In this document: positions 24,332 through 34,301 of the stretch, piece by piece | Position numbering within the stretch: the first letter of the stretch is position 1 | Layout of the letters: every line of letters begins with the position of its first letter | Source: Bigelowiella natans CCMP2755 | Lineage: Eukaryota > Cercozoa > Chlorarachniophyceae | Direction: 5' to 3' | Assembly (NCBI GenBank): GCA_000320545.1 | Contig: ADNK01001415.1 | Coordinates: 22,411-86,410 of the forward strand | Length of the DNA stretch: 64,000 bases | The notes under the pieces: model-generated | What the model saw: only the letters and a program-made list of their open reading frames with translations | Told to the model about the DNA's origin: nothing | Databases searched by the model: none | Program-made: the position numbers and the translations under genes

Positions 24332-25556
24332 GTCGTTATTGATATCCTTATCATCACCATCAATCACTCGTACCCATGATCAAACGCTGAATGACGAGGT
24401 AGGAATATCATCATTATCAGCATCATCACCATCATCATCATCATCATCATCGTACGTTGCCCATGCTGTGCACTTTCAGGTCTCTATTCAACAACTGGAC
24501 CACCTACACGCACGTGTATTAGAGGAGAGAAGAGGGAAAGTCGGAGAGGGAGAGGGAGAGAAAGAGAGAGAAGGAGGCTTAGTGCAATCACTATCAGCAA
24601 AGTGTCATTATCCATCACTGAGGAGGAGGAGGAGGAGGAGGAGGAGGAGGAGGAGGAGGGGGGGAAAGGAGCAAAATGCGACTACTTGCTCAACTATCGG
24701 CACGTCGGCGCATCCATCCGCATTCACATGAACTCCAGGAAAGCTCCTATCGCATGCAAATACCCACATGAAGGACCACATTCTCTCCTTTTCTATCTCG
24801 CCATTTTAGCTAGTTTCCAATCCGAGGCCAAGAGGGCGTTGCCATCAATAATTCCTCTCTCGAAGCGGTAACACACACAGCTGCACGGACCTCGTGGCGA
24901 GCTTCTCAGCCTTGCTTATGACCCGACAAGGTCGGTAGAAGAAGAAATCATCGTACACTGTGAATGCCTGTCAGGTTTGCGACAATAACAACAACAACAA
25001 CAACAAATTAGAAGAGTGGGAGAAGAACTGGCAGTAGTGCTAGGTGTGAGAGCCAAAGGAGCGGCAGCAGCACAAAGAGAATCGATCCCACCGCCACTGC
25101 AACATCAGTGCTCTAAATTGTGATGAAACACCTCGTTGAGATTTGTCCAGCATGGCTCGATGAGATCCCTTCGGAATGGCTTGATGCTGTTACCGATCTG
25201 AACGACAATCATTTCTACAATCTTGGTCTAAAAATAATTAACACTGGTAAATCACACTGCCTTACTTCCTAACCTAGCCCCCCCCCCTCTCTCTGAATCA
25301 CACCTTTTTGAGAAAGCTTATTAGCAAGACGGACGCCACCATTCGGACCTCTACCCCCCACCTGTTTGTCATCATGTACTAATATGATCTAATATAGCAT
25401 GCCTCTCTTCCGCCAATGGACACACGCTCTTAAAAGTATACAACATTCGACTCATACGATATACATCTACATTTGAATGTCACGATGTAGATATTAAACA
25501 GTTGCACACACAACACACACACACAAACTCACACACACAAACTCACACACATTATA

Positions 25557-25599
<43 letters not shown>

Positions 25600-26186
25600 G
25601 TGTGCGCGCACGCGTATCTCACTATCATCCCACTACCCGCACTTATGCGCCAGCGCCTCGAGAGTGTCGTTCAGCAGCTGACACATCCCTCCTGGAGTAG
25701 CACGGGTAGTACAATGTTCAAAAGTAAAAGTATGATTGCAAACGAAATCCTGTGCGTATCAGCCTTCCCACGCACCCCCTCTTCCACCCCCTCGTTACCT
25801 TTCTCTGTGTTATCGATGAGAACATGATAGAACAACACCTCGAACATGTTAATCGTGATGGCGAAGAGATTCCTAGATACCAACATCAAGTGTGGTGAGA
25901 TGATACCCAACGCTGCCTCCACAATGATTCGGTTCAACAGGACATCCACAGCTAGGCGAGCGCATCGCAATACCTCTCCTCATCTTGACTCATACGAGAC
26001 TCTGTATTCCCAGGCCGGAGAAGACATGGAATGAACCTGCCGCATGAGGGATGGTGAGTATTGTTGGAGCCATACAGATATCCACACACACACACACACA
26101 CACACACACAAGGCAAAAAGGAAGAAAATATTTCGCCGAGAGAGCGAGCACGCACGCACGTGTGTTTATATTTATGAGTTTATTGA

Positions 26187-26235
<49 letters not shown>

Positions 26236-26361
26236 GTACCAACTCTGCCACTTCTTGCTGGCTAAGAATGCCCTCTTCACATCACGCTTCACGAGGAGGT
26301 CCATCATGAGGAAGTTCTCCAGTATATACTGCCACTTAGATCTCTCATGTGTATACATTGC
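22151..26361 (-). CDS. Large unidentified multi-exon gene
   Basis: A series of minus-strand, splice-flanked segments has coding character. In order 5' to 3' they are: 26235-26361 (THERSKWQYILENFLMMDLL); about 25804-26060 (WLQQYSPSLMRQVHSMSS, then AVDVLLNRIIVEAALGI and MFEVLFYHVLIDNTEK); about 25145-25235 (TKIVEMIVVQIGNSIKPFRR); about 23850-23990 (FESHAKFYSQLLMFFKRINS); about 23365-23455 (LIEKKDRDVKKTKKQLIENL); about 23155-23205 (KSKTHTLGRIARNLIFGNQ); and about 22790-22860 (EDGRVEEIWADDSKALESC). Exons further 3' were not resolved. The helical character suggests a large scaffold or armadillo-like protein, but no family could be named. Introns hold (AT)n, (AC)n and trinucleotide tracts. Exon list and limits are provisional. 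Confidence 0.45.
22548..22584. repeat. (AT)n microsatellite
   Basis: Pure AT dinucleotide tract in an intron or 3' part of the unidentified minus-strand gene. Confidence 0.9.
22908..23042 (-). repeat. (TA)n plus compound (CA)n(GA)n microsatellite
   Basis: A TA tract at about 22910-22945 is followed by TC repeats and then TG repeats on the plus strand. This reads (CA)n(GA)n on the minus, coding, strand. Confidence 0.9.
23543..23611 (+). repeat. (AC)n and (TGCACA)n microsatellite
   Basis: AC dinucleotides pass into a five-copy CACATG/TGCACA hexamer array. Confidence 0.9.
24298..24332 (+). repeat. (ATC)n microsatellite
   Basis: Trinucleotide tract inside the unidentified minus-strand gene, probably intronic. 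An (AGG)n tract follows at about 24621-24660. Confidence 0.85.
26186..26234. repeat. (AT)n microsatellite
   Basis: AT tract lying immediately 3' (on the minus strand) of the exon at 26235-26361, starting within a few bases of its GTACAT donor. Confidence 0.9.
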
Positions 26362-26739
26362 CTGCAGACACATCAGCCAGATATATACTGTTAGTTCTGC
26401 AAGTACTTTGTCTGACTTAGAGATGAGTCCAAACCGAAAAGAAGTGCTGAATGACATCGTCGATCTGTTTCTGTGATTTACTCTCCTTTATCATGCTGTA
26501 CAACTTAAACTTTGAGAAGTAAGCCTCCTATCAAAAGGGTCCGATTAATAAACTGTGAACAAATTGTCCATCTTAACATATTAGAGTGAAATGACGAAAG
26601 ATAATGCCGTAAAAGTGAACTTACTTCCTTGTCGGTGAGGGGAGAATCAAAAATACCCTTTTTTTTTGGCGGGGGCAGGGGCACGGCCCTTTGCCTTACG
26701 TCTCCTAATGCGTGTATTCCATTCTCTCAGCTTAAAAGC

Positions 26740-27042
26740 TTCCCTTGACCAAGAATGATTGCCTCTGTAAAATTTTCCGGAGTGTTCACATACCCGTTAT
26801 GTCCATTTGAAAGAGTACGTGGTTGTTGCAAGCTCACAAGCGGATCGAGACAGCTTCGGAACCTTCATTCGGAAGAATCACAAAGAAGCAACTAAACCCC
26901 TTCATACGTGACGGAGAAGAAAAGGGGCGTGCTGTCGAAGGTAGCACTCAAACTGCCGCCGCCGCCCCCCCCTCCACCATCGCCCAATTGTCACTGATGA
27001 AGCAGACTACCTTGTTGCACGATGAACAATGGATATTATCCC
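26740..27042 (+). CDS. Possible first exon(s) of an unidentified + strand gene
   Basis: A frame open from about 26823 to 27042 ends exactly at CAG followed by a strong GTAGGT donor, and reads as a hydrophilic protein (SEPSFGRITKKQLNPFIRDG ... LMKQTTLLHDEQWILSQ). A second frame over 26811-26910 is also open, so the phase is not certain. No domain is recognised and no continuation was found before the palindrome-rich island that begins near 27180. Its position and strand fit the head-to-head pattern with the minus-strand gene ending near 26361. Confidence 0.35.
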
Positions 27043-27197
27043 AGGTAGGTTTGCTACTAACCGGTACTACCCGGTATTCCGGGGAACGATGGAGGAGGGG
27101 CAGCATCGCCAACAAAGCAATTGCAACAAAGCATTGTGCGTCTCAACATGCACGTTGCTGGTTTTCACACCAGTGAGATTGATCCTCGTTGTTCTCA

Positions 27198-27275
27198 GCT
27201 CGAGGCACTGCGTTTCGCACTCTGAAAGTGTCATGCAACACTTTGGAAAACGTGGTCGATCACCAAAGTTTCTTT
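27198..27275 (+). repeat. Dispersed repeat, copy 1
   Basis: Contains CACTGCGTTTCGCAC followed by CATGCAACACTTTGGAAAA and ends in a CAAAGTTTCTTTCTTTC run. It matches copies at 39691-39780 and 39916-39990 in direct orientation and 27566-27662 in inverted orientation. Confidence 0.75.
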
Positions 27276-27565
27276 CTTTCTTTCTTTCTCTCTCACAGCA
27301 TTCGGGACGCACGTCGCAGTGTGACGGGTCAGCTGGACTGCACATCGTTGTGATCCATGTCAGCACCAGTGACAGTGATCAGTGGTGTTTGGACTGCATC
27401 ATCGTGGTGTGATGTCAGACTGCATCGTGGTCCATGCCGGTGGTCCAGTGGTGTCACCTTGCCGGCTAGTCACGTGCCAGCGTGTGCGTGGAAGTTGTGC
27501 TCAATTGCACACTTGTCGTTTATACGTTGTCTGTGCTGTCTAGCTAGTTGTCCTTTTTCTCTTTC

Positions 27566-27662
27566 TGAAACAATGAAACAATGATGATGAACTGCGTTTC
27601 CAAAGTGTTGCAAGACACTTGCAGTGCCAGAGTGTGCGAAACGCAGTGCTTGTTCGAACAAC
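27566..27662 (-). repeat. Dispersed repeat, copy 2 (inverted)
   Basis: Reverse complement reads GTTCGAACAAGCACTGCGTT, then TTGCAACACTTTGGAAACGC and a CATTGTTTCATTGTTTC tail, which is most like copy 3 at 39691. With copy 1 it forms an inverted pair about 290 bp apart. Confidence 0.75.
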
Positions 27663-28135
27663 AAGGTGCAGAGCGTGCGAAGCTGTTCAACAGTTGTGCT
27701 CTGCTGTTGCACTGAACTGACTACCTGACCTTGCTAGCTAGCTGGCTTGCGGATGTGCGATGCGCATGACAGTTGGAATTGAATCTCTGATCGTCAATCA
27801 CGCTGGCACGTGCGATTCCGATGGTGCTGGCTAGCTGGGTGAATTTGTTGTTCTGATGGATGTGGGGTCTTCGATCTTGGTGGGCTCGCGTTCAATCTGA
27901 GTCCACATCACTAGCTCTGGAGCTGCTGCCTAGCTGCGTGTGAACAGCTAGTTGTGCCATCATCGCAGGCGTCACGCGTCTCTTTTGCTAGTTTGCAGCT
28001 CCATGCTGGCATGCGCGTGCATCTGCAATGATGCAGATCTCAGCACCGTGCGCATCACATGGCATCGCACCCCTAGCTAGACCCGAAACAATGGCGCACA
28101 CGCTCACCATCGCAACACAAGAACACCAGGGCGCC

Positions 28136-28553
28136 CTAGAGCTCAAGGGGGGCGGGTTTGCGGACACAGCAATTGCAGGCGCCCTGCGGCCCTGCCGAGC
28201 GTCGCCGGCCGAAGCTGACTTGCGGAAATGGCTTCTCTTGGCGCGTTGCGCCATTTCCGCATTTCACCAAGCCAAAACACAGCATTTTTCTGAAATTCAG
28301 TGAAATCTGCAAATGGAAACTTGCAAACTTCACTGCAACCACCCGCAAATTTCTCGCGCTCCGCGCGAGAAAAACACTCTTGCTTTGGCCGCAAAACCCT
28401 CATTTCCGCCCCCTTTGAGCTCCACATGCAATGGAAACTTGCAAACATCACTGCAACCACCCGAAAATTTTTCGCGCTCAGCACGAAAAAAACACCCCTT
28501 TGGCCGCAATGCAAAACCCTATAACCCTCATTTCCGCCCCCCTTGATCTCTAG
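28136..28553. mobile_element. MITE-like element with 20-bp terminal inverted repeats
   Basis: The ends are CTAGAGCTCAAGGGGGGCGG (28136-28155) and CTAGAGATCAAGGGGGGCGG in reverse complement (28534-28553), differing at one base. The 418-bp interior has no transposase frame. It holds a strong hairpin (28222-28261) and two tandem copies of a roughly 118-bp unit (from about 28313 and 28431) sharing GGAAACTTGCAAAC, ACTGCAACCACCCG and CCCTCATTTCCGCCCCC. The unit's end repeats the terminal motif, so the inverted repeat also occurs internally at 28407-28424. No clear target-site duplication beyond CTAG is visible. A non-autonomous DNA transposon is the likeliest class, but this is inference. Confidence 0.5.
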
Positions 28554-28800
28554 ATCACCCACTACGTGCCAGACTTGAACACACAACACGCACGACATGG
28601 CTTAGCTAGTAGAGCTAGCTATCGCGCGTGCATCATCATCAGTTTGTAGCGGCCGCAATGTCGCTACATGCCGTGCGCGATCATGATTAATTAGCACACG
28701 ATGCGATGAGTGTCTTCCATGCTAGCATAGCGTGATGACTGCGCATCGTTTGACTTCATCATGCCTAGCAGATACGCATGTACATGCAGCATGAACTAGC

Positions 28801-29282
28801 AAAAACAAGCTGCAGTGATCCACAATCGAAGATTTCATGGCATTTTTCTAATTGTTATGATTTTATGAGACAATTAGAACAACGTGCATACTTCCATAGC
28901 GGATGGCTGGGTGTGGAACACAAGCTGTTGTATCGTAGTGACAAAACTTCGATGCAATACAAAATGAAATCTAGCAGAAAAAAATATATTTGTGATAATC
29001 TAACCCCTAATAGTAGTATTCTTCCATCACCCTCATGGATGCTACAGTAACACAGCAGGTTTCGACTACCAATCTTGGCGTATCAACATGTCCAGCAATA
29101 CGGCAAATTTTGACTACCAATCTTGGTATTAGTTCGTGTATGGCGTGTAAATTTTTATATACCATCCCTGAAGTAGGATTGACACCTGCTACTAGGAGAG
29201 AGGGTGTACAGCTTTTAATTATCAATTATTTTTTATTTCCAAATTTGAGAAACCTACACCATCATCACCCAAGCAGCAGGTA
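28801..29282. other. 3' flank of ISCA1, no gene recognised
   Basis: AT-rich sequence with a direct repeat of TTTYGACTACCAATCTTGG at 29060-29078 and 29109-29127 (spacing 49 bp). No exon with splice-site support was seen. Confidence 0.4.
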
Positions 29283-29807
29283 TTATACGTTAAAACTCTC
29301 GCCACAGCCACATGTTCCTTTGGCATTTGGGTTCTCAAATGTAAACTCTGCTCTAATATCGTCCTCTACCCAATCCATTTTTGTCCCAACTATGTAAAAT
29401 ACTGCCTTAGAGTCTATGTATACGTCTACTCCGTATGCTGAAATCTTTTCATCGAACTTGCCTTCCTTCCCTTCCTCTTGGTAGTCCATCACGAAGGACA
29501 TCCCATTGCAGCCTCTTGTCCGCACACCCAGCCTTAATCCTGATATATTCGAATCCTGATTTTTCTTCCGCTCGATTAGCGCCTTTATTCTATCCGCTGC
29601 GGCTGGCGTGAGCTCCACCACGTCTTTCTTCGGTATTCGACTTACTCTTTTTGCCCTGGATGAGCTATTGGTGGAGAACTCTAGTCTGGAAGAATTTGAT
29701 AAACATGTTTTTCGTATCTCTTTCCTCAGGGTTCCCCTTGACAAGATCCTTGTTGTAGTAGAGAGAAAAGCCTTCAAGGGCCTTTGCATTTTGGTGAGGG
29801 GCACCAC
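29283..29807 (-). CDS. ISCA1: Iron-sulfur cluster assembly protein ISCA1, mitochondrial A-type carrier
   Basis: A single uninterrupted frame of 174 residues. The first 60 residues are basic and Ser/Thr-rich (MVPLTKMQRPLKAFLSTTTR), as expected of a mitochondrial transit peptide. The A-type core follows: VELTPAAADRIKALIERK, GLRLGVRTRGCNGMSFVMDY with the first ligand cysteine, and the C-terminal CGCGESF with the other two. A-type proteins bind and pass on Fe-S clusters in late mitochondrial assembly. The usual GCSGxxY is GCNGMSF here. Choosing MQRPLKAF as the start would shorten it by six residues. No intron is needed. The gene is head-to-head with the TPGS1-like gene. Confidence 0.92.
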   Translation of the reverse strand: MVPLTKMQRPLKAFLSTTTRILSRGTLRKEIRKTCLSNSSRLEFSTNSSSRAKRVSRIPKKDVVELTPAAADRIKALIERKKNQDSNISGLRLGVRTRGCNGMSFVMDYQEEGKEGKFDEKISAYGVDVYIDSKAVFYIVGTKMDWVEDDIRAEFTFENPNAKGTCGCGESFNV

Positions 29808-30257
29808 GAATTAATTACTGTTGGTTAATGGACACCCAATTTTCAGACACTACGTTGAGCCTTTGAAAGGCATATTTTACCCATTCATAATCTAAGAAAT
29901 AAGTACGACAACCCTAGAATTCTCAGGTACCCATCAAAATTGATAATCTCGGAACGGTCGAAAAGTGGCGAGCGAGGAAGCGAAGCACAAGCACAAGACG
30001 GAAGAAAGCCTTCCTTTTTTCCCAACTTTTCTCGCTCTCACACGCGATATATTTCGGATATTTTGTTGGATGTCTCTGCATAGAAACGCCCTCGGATTTC
30101 ATTTATCTGCAAGATCAATAATCGCCGATGATCTTCTAAGACATAATCATCCTATCCCCATCCCAACACATCTTTTAACATACATCGGCGTTCTGTACTC
30201 CATTAGCTCCTGCTAACAGGGCAGAGTTTCATCGACTCTGGGGGCCATTGTTGGAAG

Positions 30258-30339
30258 ATGTCGGAGTCTAAAATCACAGGGATGCCTGTGGACTTAAAGG
30301 TCTCATAAGAAAATACACCCATAACAGAGCAGCGATGTA

Positions 30340-30388
<49 letters not shown>

Positions 30389-32054
30389 AAGGGCGGCAGT
30401 ATTTTTTTATATTACTCTGCTTTTGATTTTTGGCATTTGTCGCAATTATTGCCCTTATGCGTGGGGTGCCTGTTCTGGACCTGTTGATGTACATGTGGAT
30501 GAAAAATGGTGCTCAGGATATGCTGGATCCATATCTGAAGGATTCGCTCGTCACACTGCTTGAAAACAGGCCAGAGGATCCAATTCGGGTATTTTTTAAA
30601 GAATGGAAAGGGGGGGGGGAGGGGGGAGTGGTCAGAAAAAAAAAAAGCAGAAAAGTGAATGGGAACAAGAGAAGTCTAATTTATTGCTGTGTCCACAGTT
30701 TCTGGCTGAATATTTCCGCAATGCAACAAAGGGCATGAAATCTGTCGCGCGTAGTTACAGATATATCAGACTTACGAAGCACAATAGGTCGTTTGTAACA
30801 CAAAGGAGAATATCAGTGCAGACGTTTGAAGAATAAAATTTGATTTGCAAACAGAGACGCGTTTATGGAGAATTTAGCATCGGCATTCAGAGCGATGGAT
30901 GCGGAAAGGGGTAATAAAGAATGAAGTCAAAAATCAAATTTCGTTTTCTTTCCTGAACCAAGTCTAAACTCAGGAGTTGGAGCATCAAAGAAGTCAAGTA
31001 TCGCTTCCCCTGGAGTAACACAAAGCCAGTTCAAAAAGGTGGCAATATAAGCCCAGATAGATTAAAATCCCTCCACTCAGCATGAACTCAAATGTATGAT
31101 TTAATTATCAGTTGGTCGAGATGCTTTGCGATGATTTTCCATTAGACGTGATCGATGGCATCTTTCAAGTACGAACACCCAATTTTTTAGAAGAAAATTC
31201 TATTTTTGCAGTAGTTTCAGTGATTTTGTGCATGATTAGATTATGGGAAAGCGCAAAGATGACCCTATAGATTTCAGAGAGTTCTGCGGAGGCGTTCTTG
31301 CATGGTACTTGCAAGTCCTTACACTATTCACTCCATCTCTCTCTCTCTCTCTTTCTCTCTCTCCCTCTCTTATTTCTCTTCGTCAATTTCAATACAGTTC
31401 TTGCACTGCATGCTATAGTCTCCTTTACAATCGTGGGTATGTGTGGATGATGATTGTTTGGTAGTTTGATATATGAGGAGTTCTTCGAACAAGTGGAGTG
31501 GTTGTTCAAGTGTGCCGACACATCAGGCTCAGGAACCATTTCTGGTGCAACTCTAATGCAGGTGAAAACAGATCAGTTTCTTAGACCTTCATGTTATTTA
31601 ACTCGTTTGCTGGTGCTTAGGTTATAGATGCAGTAAAACGCAAGCCGAATTCAGCGGTGCAGGTACGGACAGAGACATCTATTATAACTGTAGAAGTGCA
31701 AATCCTCCCAAAGTTTGTCATACCTTCGTTCTCAGATTCCCTCTGATGGCGAGCTTCGGAAATGTTTGCGTGAGGTCGGTGTAGACCAAGGAAGGCCTTC
31801 CGAAAAGCAGCTATGTTTTCAGGAATTCGTCCTTGCAATGTTCAAAGTAAATTTATCACAGTGTACACATGAAAAGTAAAAGAATCTCAGCGTTTGACAC
31901 AATTCTATTGGATATTGTTATTCAGATCTGTATTCCTCAAAATTTTAGTGCTGAGATACATAGTACTGACTCAAAAAAGGAAGGGTCCAACTCACCAACA
32001 GCCTCCCGAGGAAGCTCAGCATCTTCAAGCTGCAAACCAGAGCACAGCACATGA
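30258..32054 (+). CDS. TPGS1: TPGS1-like tubulin polyglutamylase complex subunit
   Basis: Exons 30258-30299, 30517-30588, 30699-30787 and 30855-30910 join in phase to give a DPY30/RIIa-type dimerisation motif (LKDSLVTLLENRPEDPI, FLAEYFRN) followed by SVARSYRYIRLTKHNR and DAFMENLASAFRAM. This order resembles TPGS1, which anchors the TTLL1 polyglutamylase complex at basal bodies and cilia. Later exons read LVEMLCDDFPLDVIDGIFQ, DPIDFREFCGGVLA, YEEFFEQVEWLFKCADTSGS (an EF-hand-like loop DTSGSGTISGAT lacking the final acidic residue) and a Ser-rich C-terminus ending at TGA 32052-32054. The start is the ATG whose short exon precedes an intron containing a (CA)n tract. A generic DPY30/EF-hand ciliary protein is the alternative identity. 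Confidence 0.7.
30340..30390 (+). repeat. (CA)n microsatellite in TPGS1-like intron 1
   Basis: AC dinucleotide tract inside intron 30300-30516. Confidence 0.9.
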
Positions 32055-33159
32055 CTGATGTTATTTTTTTATGCTTCCGATCCGCTATCGTAGAGGATAT
32101 TCAAGTTTGTCGGACTCCTAAAGCTACCAATAACAAGCACCGTTGTACATAAACCATCAGAACTTCGTAGCATTAAAAATCTAGACTTGCGACTTTAAGC
32201 AGTATTTAATCATTGAATTACTGGCAATTGGCTCCACGCGGCTACACACAATTGAAACTAAGATTTGTGAAAAATAAAGCTTGTTAAGACGGCACTTTGC
32301 ACGTGGGCTTAGCCAACTCTATAACTCCCAGAATTCGATCACACTTTGGCCCTTGCTTGAGCTCTGCACATTGACTGAGAACTCTGAGCCGTATGCACAG
32401 ATCAAGAGATCATCACAGTTTTTATCATTGATGCATCGCATTGCATTGCACAGCTACATGAGGATGACCATTGAACAAATTTAATTGATTAATCACACCC
32501 GTCTTACATCGCATTGCAGTTTTCAGTCATCGATATGTACACATCTTCCAACCATGCAAGGATGCGATGTACGAGGGCAAATGTTGCGAGTGCTGCCGAG
32601 CTTCACATGATGTACATGTGTGGAAACAGCACTAGAGCACACAAATTAGCGGCTGCGAATGAAAGCGTCTTGAGCGCAAGCATCATGTTCTAAATGCTGA
32701 CACACTGCTGATGAAGCGAATCAAGCAAACAATGATGTGCATGTGACACACATGATACAAGATTCAGCATGCATTGCATGCGTTGTGCACCTGCTACTTT
32801 AGCTAGACGCATGCGAGCAATGTCTGCTGCAATGTGCACATCGCATGTCTAGATGTGCACATGCAGCACACATGTGTATTTTTTGTCATCATCGACGTCA
32901 AATGACATCCGTTGTGTCAGAGCTGTGAGCGAGCTGTAGTTGCTCAATGATGCGTCGGAAATTATTCAAGCATACAACTGCATGAATGGCAGAAGAATGC
33001 ACACATCTAGATATCTTCCGTCTACAAATCATCGCAAAATGGAACATTCATGCTCATGACAGCTGAGACAGTTTATGATGTTTAGATATGATGTCTGTGC
33101 ATTTCTAACTTTAATTGTCAAGCTTCCGATCCTTCGTTTGACAATAAGTGTCGCCATAA
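32055..33159. other. Tail-to-tail intergenic island 6 (palindrome-rich)
   Basis: From about 32390 to 33060 the sequence is dense in TGCATG, CATG, GATGTGCACATC-like words and CTAG (for example 32755-32880). Both neighbouring genes end here. No gene is seen. Confidence 0.55.
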
Positions 33160-34129
33160 TTATGCCAGTCTCTCACCCAATGTAGGAGAAAACAGAGCAG
33201 CTATAATTCCTTTAACGGGGGAATAGTAAATTTCTATTTAATTCGATGCCTGCCATAACCAAAGCTTTGATGTACTACGAATACATATCATCGTCCATAT
33301 CGTGCCACCTGTATCACCATTATTCATCATGGGTTGAAGCAACCGCGATGGACAGTGAGATTCGAACCTATGACTCCATTTTGATACGTGAAAATAATCA
33401 GATCTCCGAGGAATAGTCGTGCGAATAAGACTAGTAAGGCCTACGTTTTTATCACACTCAGGTGATGAGCAACAAATCTACAGAGCTTCAAATTTGACAT
33501 GATACCAAGGGAAGCATCTCGATAACTTTTGCTGTTATCCAGTCCATTTTACAGGAAGCAACTTTCTTTTCTGCATGTAGCAAGATCATCAGTTGAGGGG
33601 AAGCAACAATTGTTTGCTAGTTTCATGTGTACCATACGGTTTAAGTGCCTTTTCAAGTTTCGCTATCCTGATTCATGCAGTGTGAGAAGGATTATATTCT
33701 ACGTGCAGCGCGTTTGCATGGCTGTGTTGATGAATATTGTTTGTTAGATGGATACATACTTGCGCTGAATTTTTGAGTACTTTACAAAGTCTTGCGCAAT
33801 GCTAAGAGTCTTTAAGGTCTCACGCAACCGTGCTGAAATTAGCAAAATGTGAGATAGTCAAATCGACTGAATTAAGTCAACTCCATGGTTTGGGACCTAT
33901 TTCTTCCTTAATATCCTTCAATCCTTCAAGTGTTTCCTAATTATAAAAATTCATTATCCTGACAATAGAAGAGAGTTGAATTCCTGACTACCCGATCTAT
34001 GAGGACCCAAAGCATTACAGCCTCGGCAGCAGACACGCCTCTTTTTGATGCAACGAGCGCCATTGTCGACAACACCAACACCCAGATCCATGCCGACGAT
34101 TCTCCGGTTGCGGTCTCTATGAAGTTCAT
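33160..34129 (-). CDS. GET1: GET1/WRB-like receptor subunit for tail-anchored protein insertion
   Basis: The start at 34129 opens MNFIETATGESSAWIWVLVL, giving a first membrane helix near the N-terminus. A coiled-coil follows across two splice junctions: ETLEGLKDIKEEI, then RLRETLKTLSIAQDFVKYSK ending IQRK, then IAKLEKALKPYG. This helix / DFxKYxKxQRK coiled-coil pattern is characteristic of GET1/WRB, which with GET2/CAML recruits GET3 to the ER to insert tail-anchored proteins. Two C-terminal helices are expected; a candidate last exon (YYSPVKGIIAALFSPTLGER) stops at 33162-33160. Joins after IQRK are not fully in phase, so the middle is provisional. The gap to the PPWD1 start is 172 bp. Confidence 0.7.
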
Positions 34130-34301
34130 CGCCTTTGCTCGAATGCAAGCTTGAGCATCACCCGGGCCGGGTGCTCGGAGCTGGGGTTTGGCCAGGGAAG
34201 GCGATCTTGTTTTATTTGAACATATGGTGTCCGTTTTCTATGTGCGACAAGGAAATATGATAGTCGCTGCAAATTCCCTCTGAGTGCGCAAACCGCCCGC
34301 A

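Larger units (their letters stand above)
27180..28800. other. Tail-to-tail intergenic island 5, with two repeat families
   Basis: Rich in CATG, CTAGCTAG, GCGC and TGCA words. It contains an inverted pair of a dispersed repeat (27198-27275 and 27566-27662) and a terminal-inverted-repeat element (28136-28553), listed separately. No gene is recognised. Confidence 0.55.

Noticed and set aside
28143-28598. 151-codon minus-strand frame over the MITE-like element
   Set aside because: It runs through both tandem units and the terminal repeat, repeats itself with the unit, and resembles no protein. Explained by the repeat structure.
33340-33385. tRNA-like T-arm (GATTCGAACC) near 33360
   Set aside because: Neither strand forms a 5-bp T-stem around it, and no anticodon or acceptor stem could be found. 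It lies within or just 3' of the GET1 gene.
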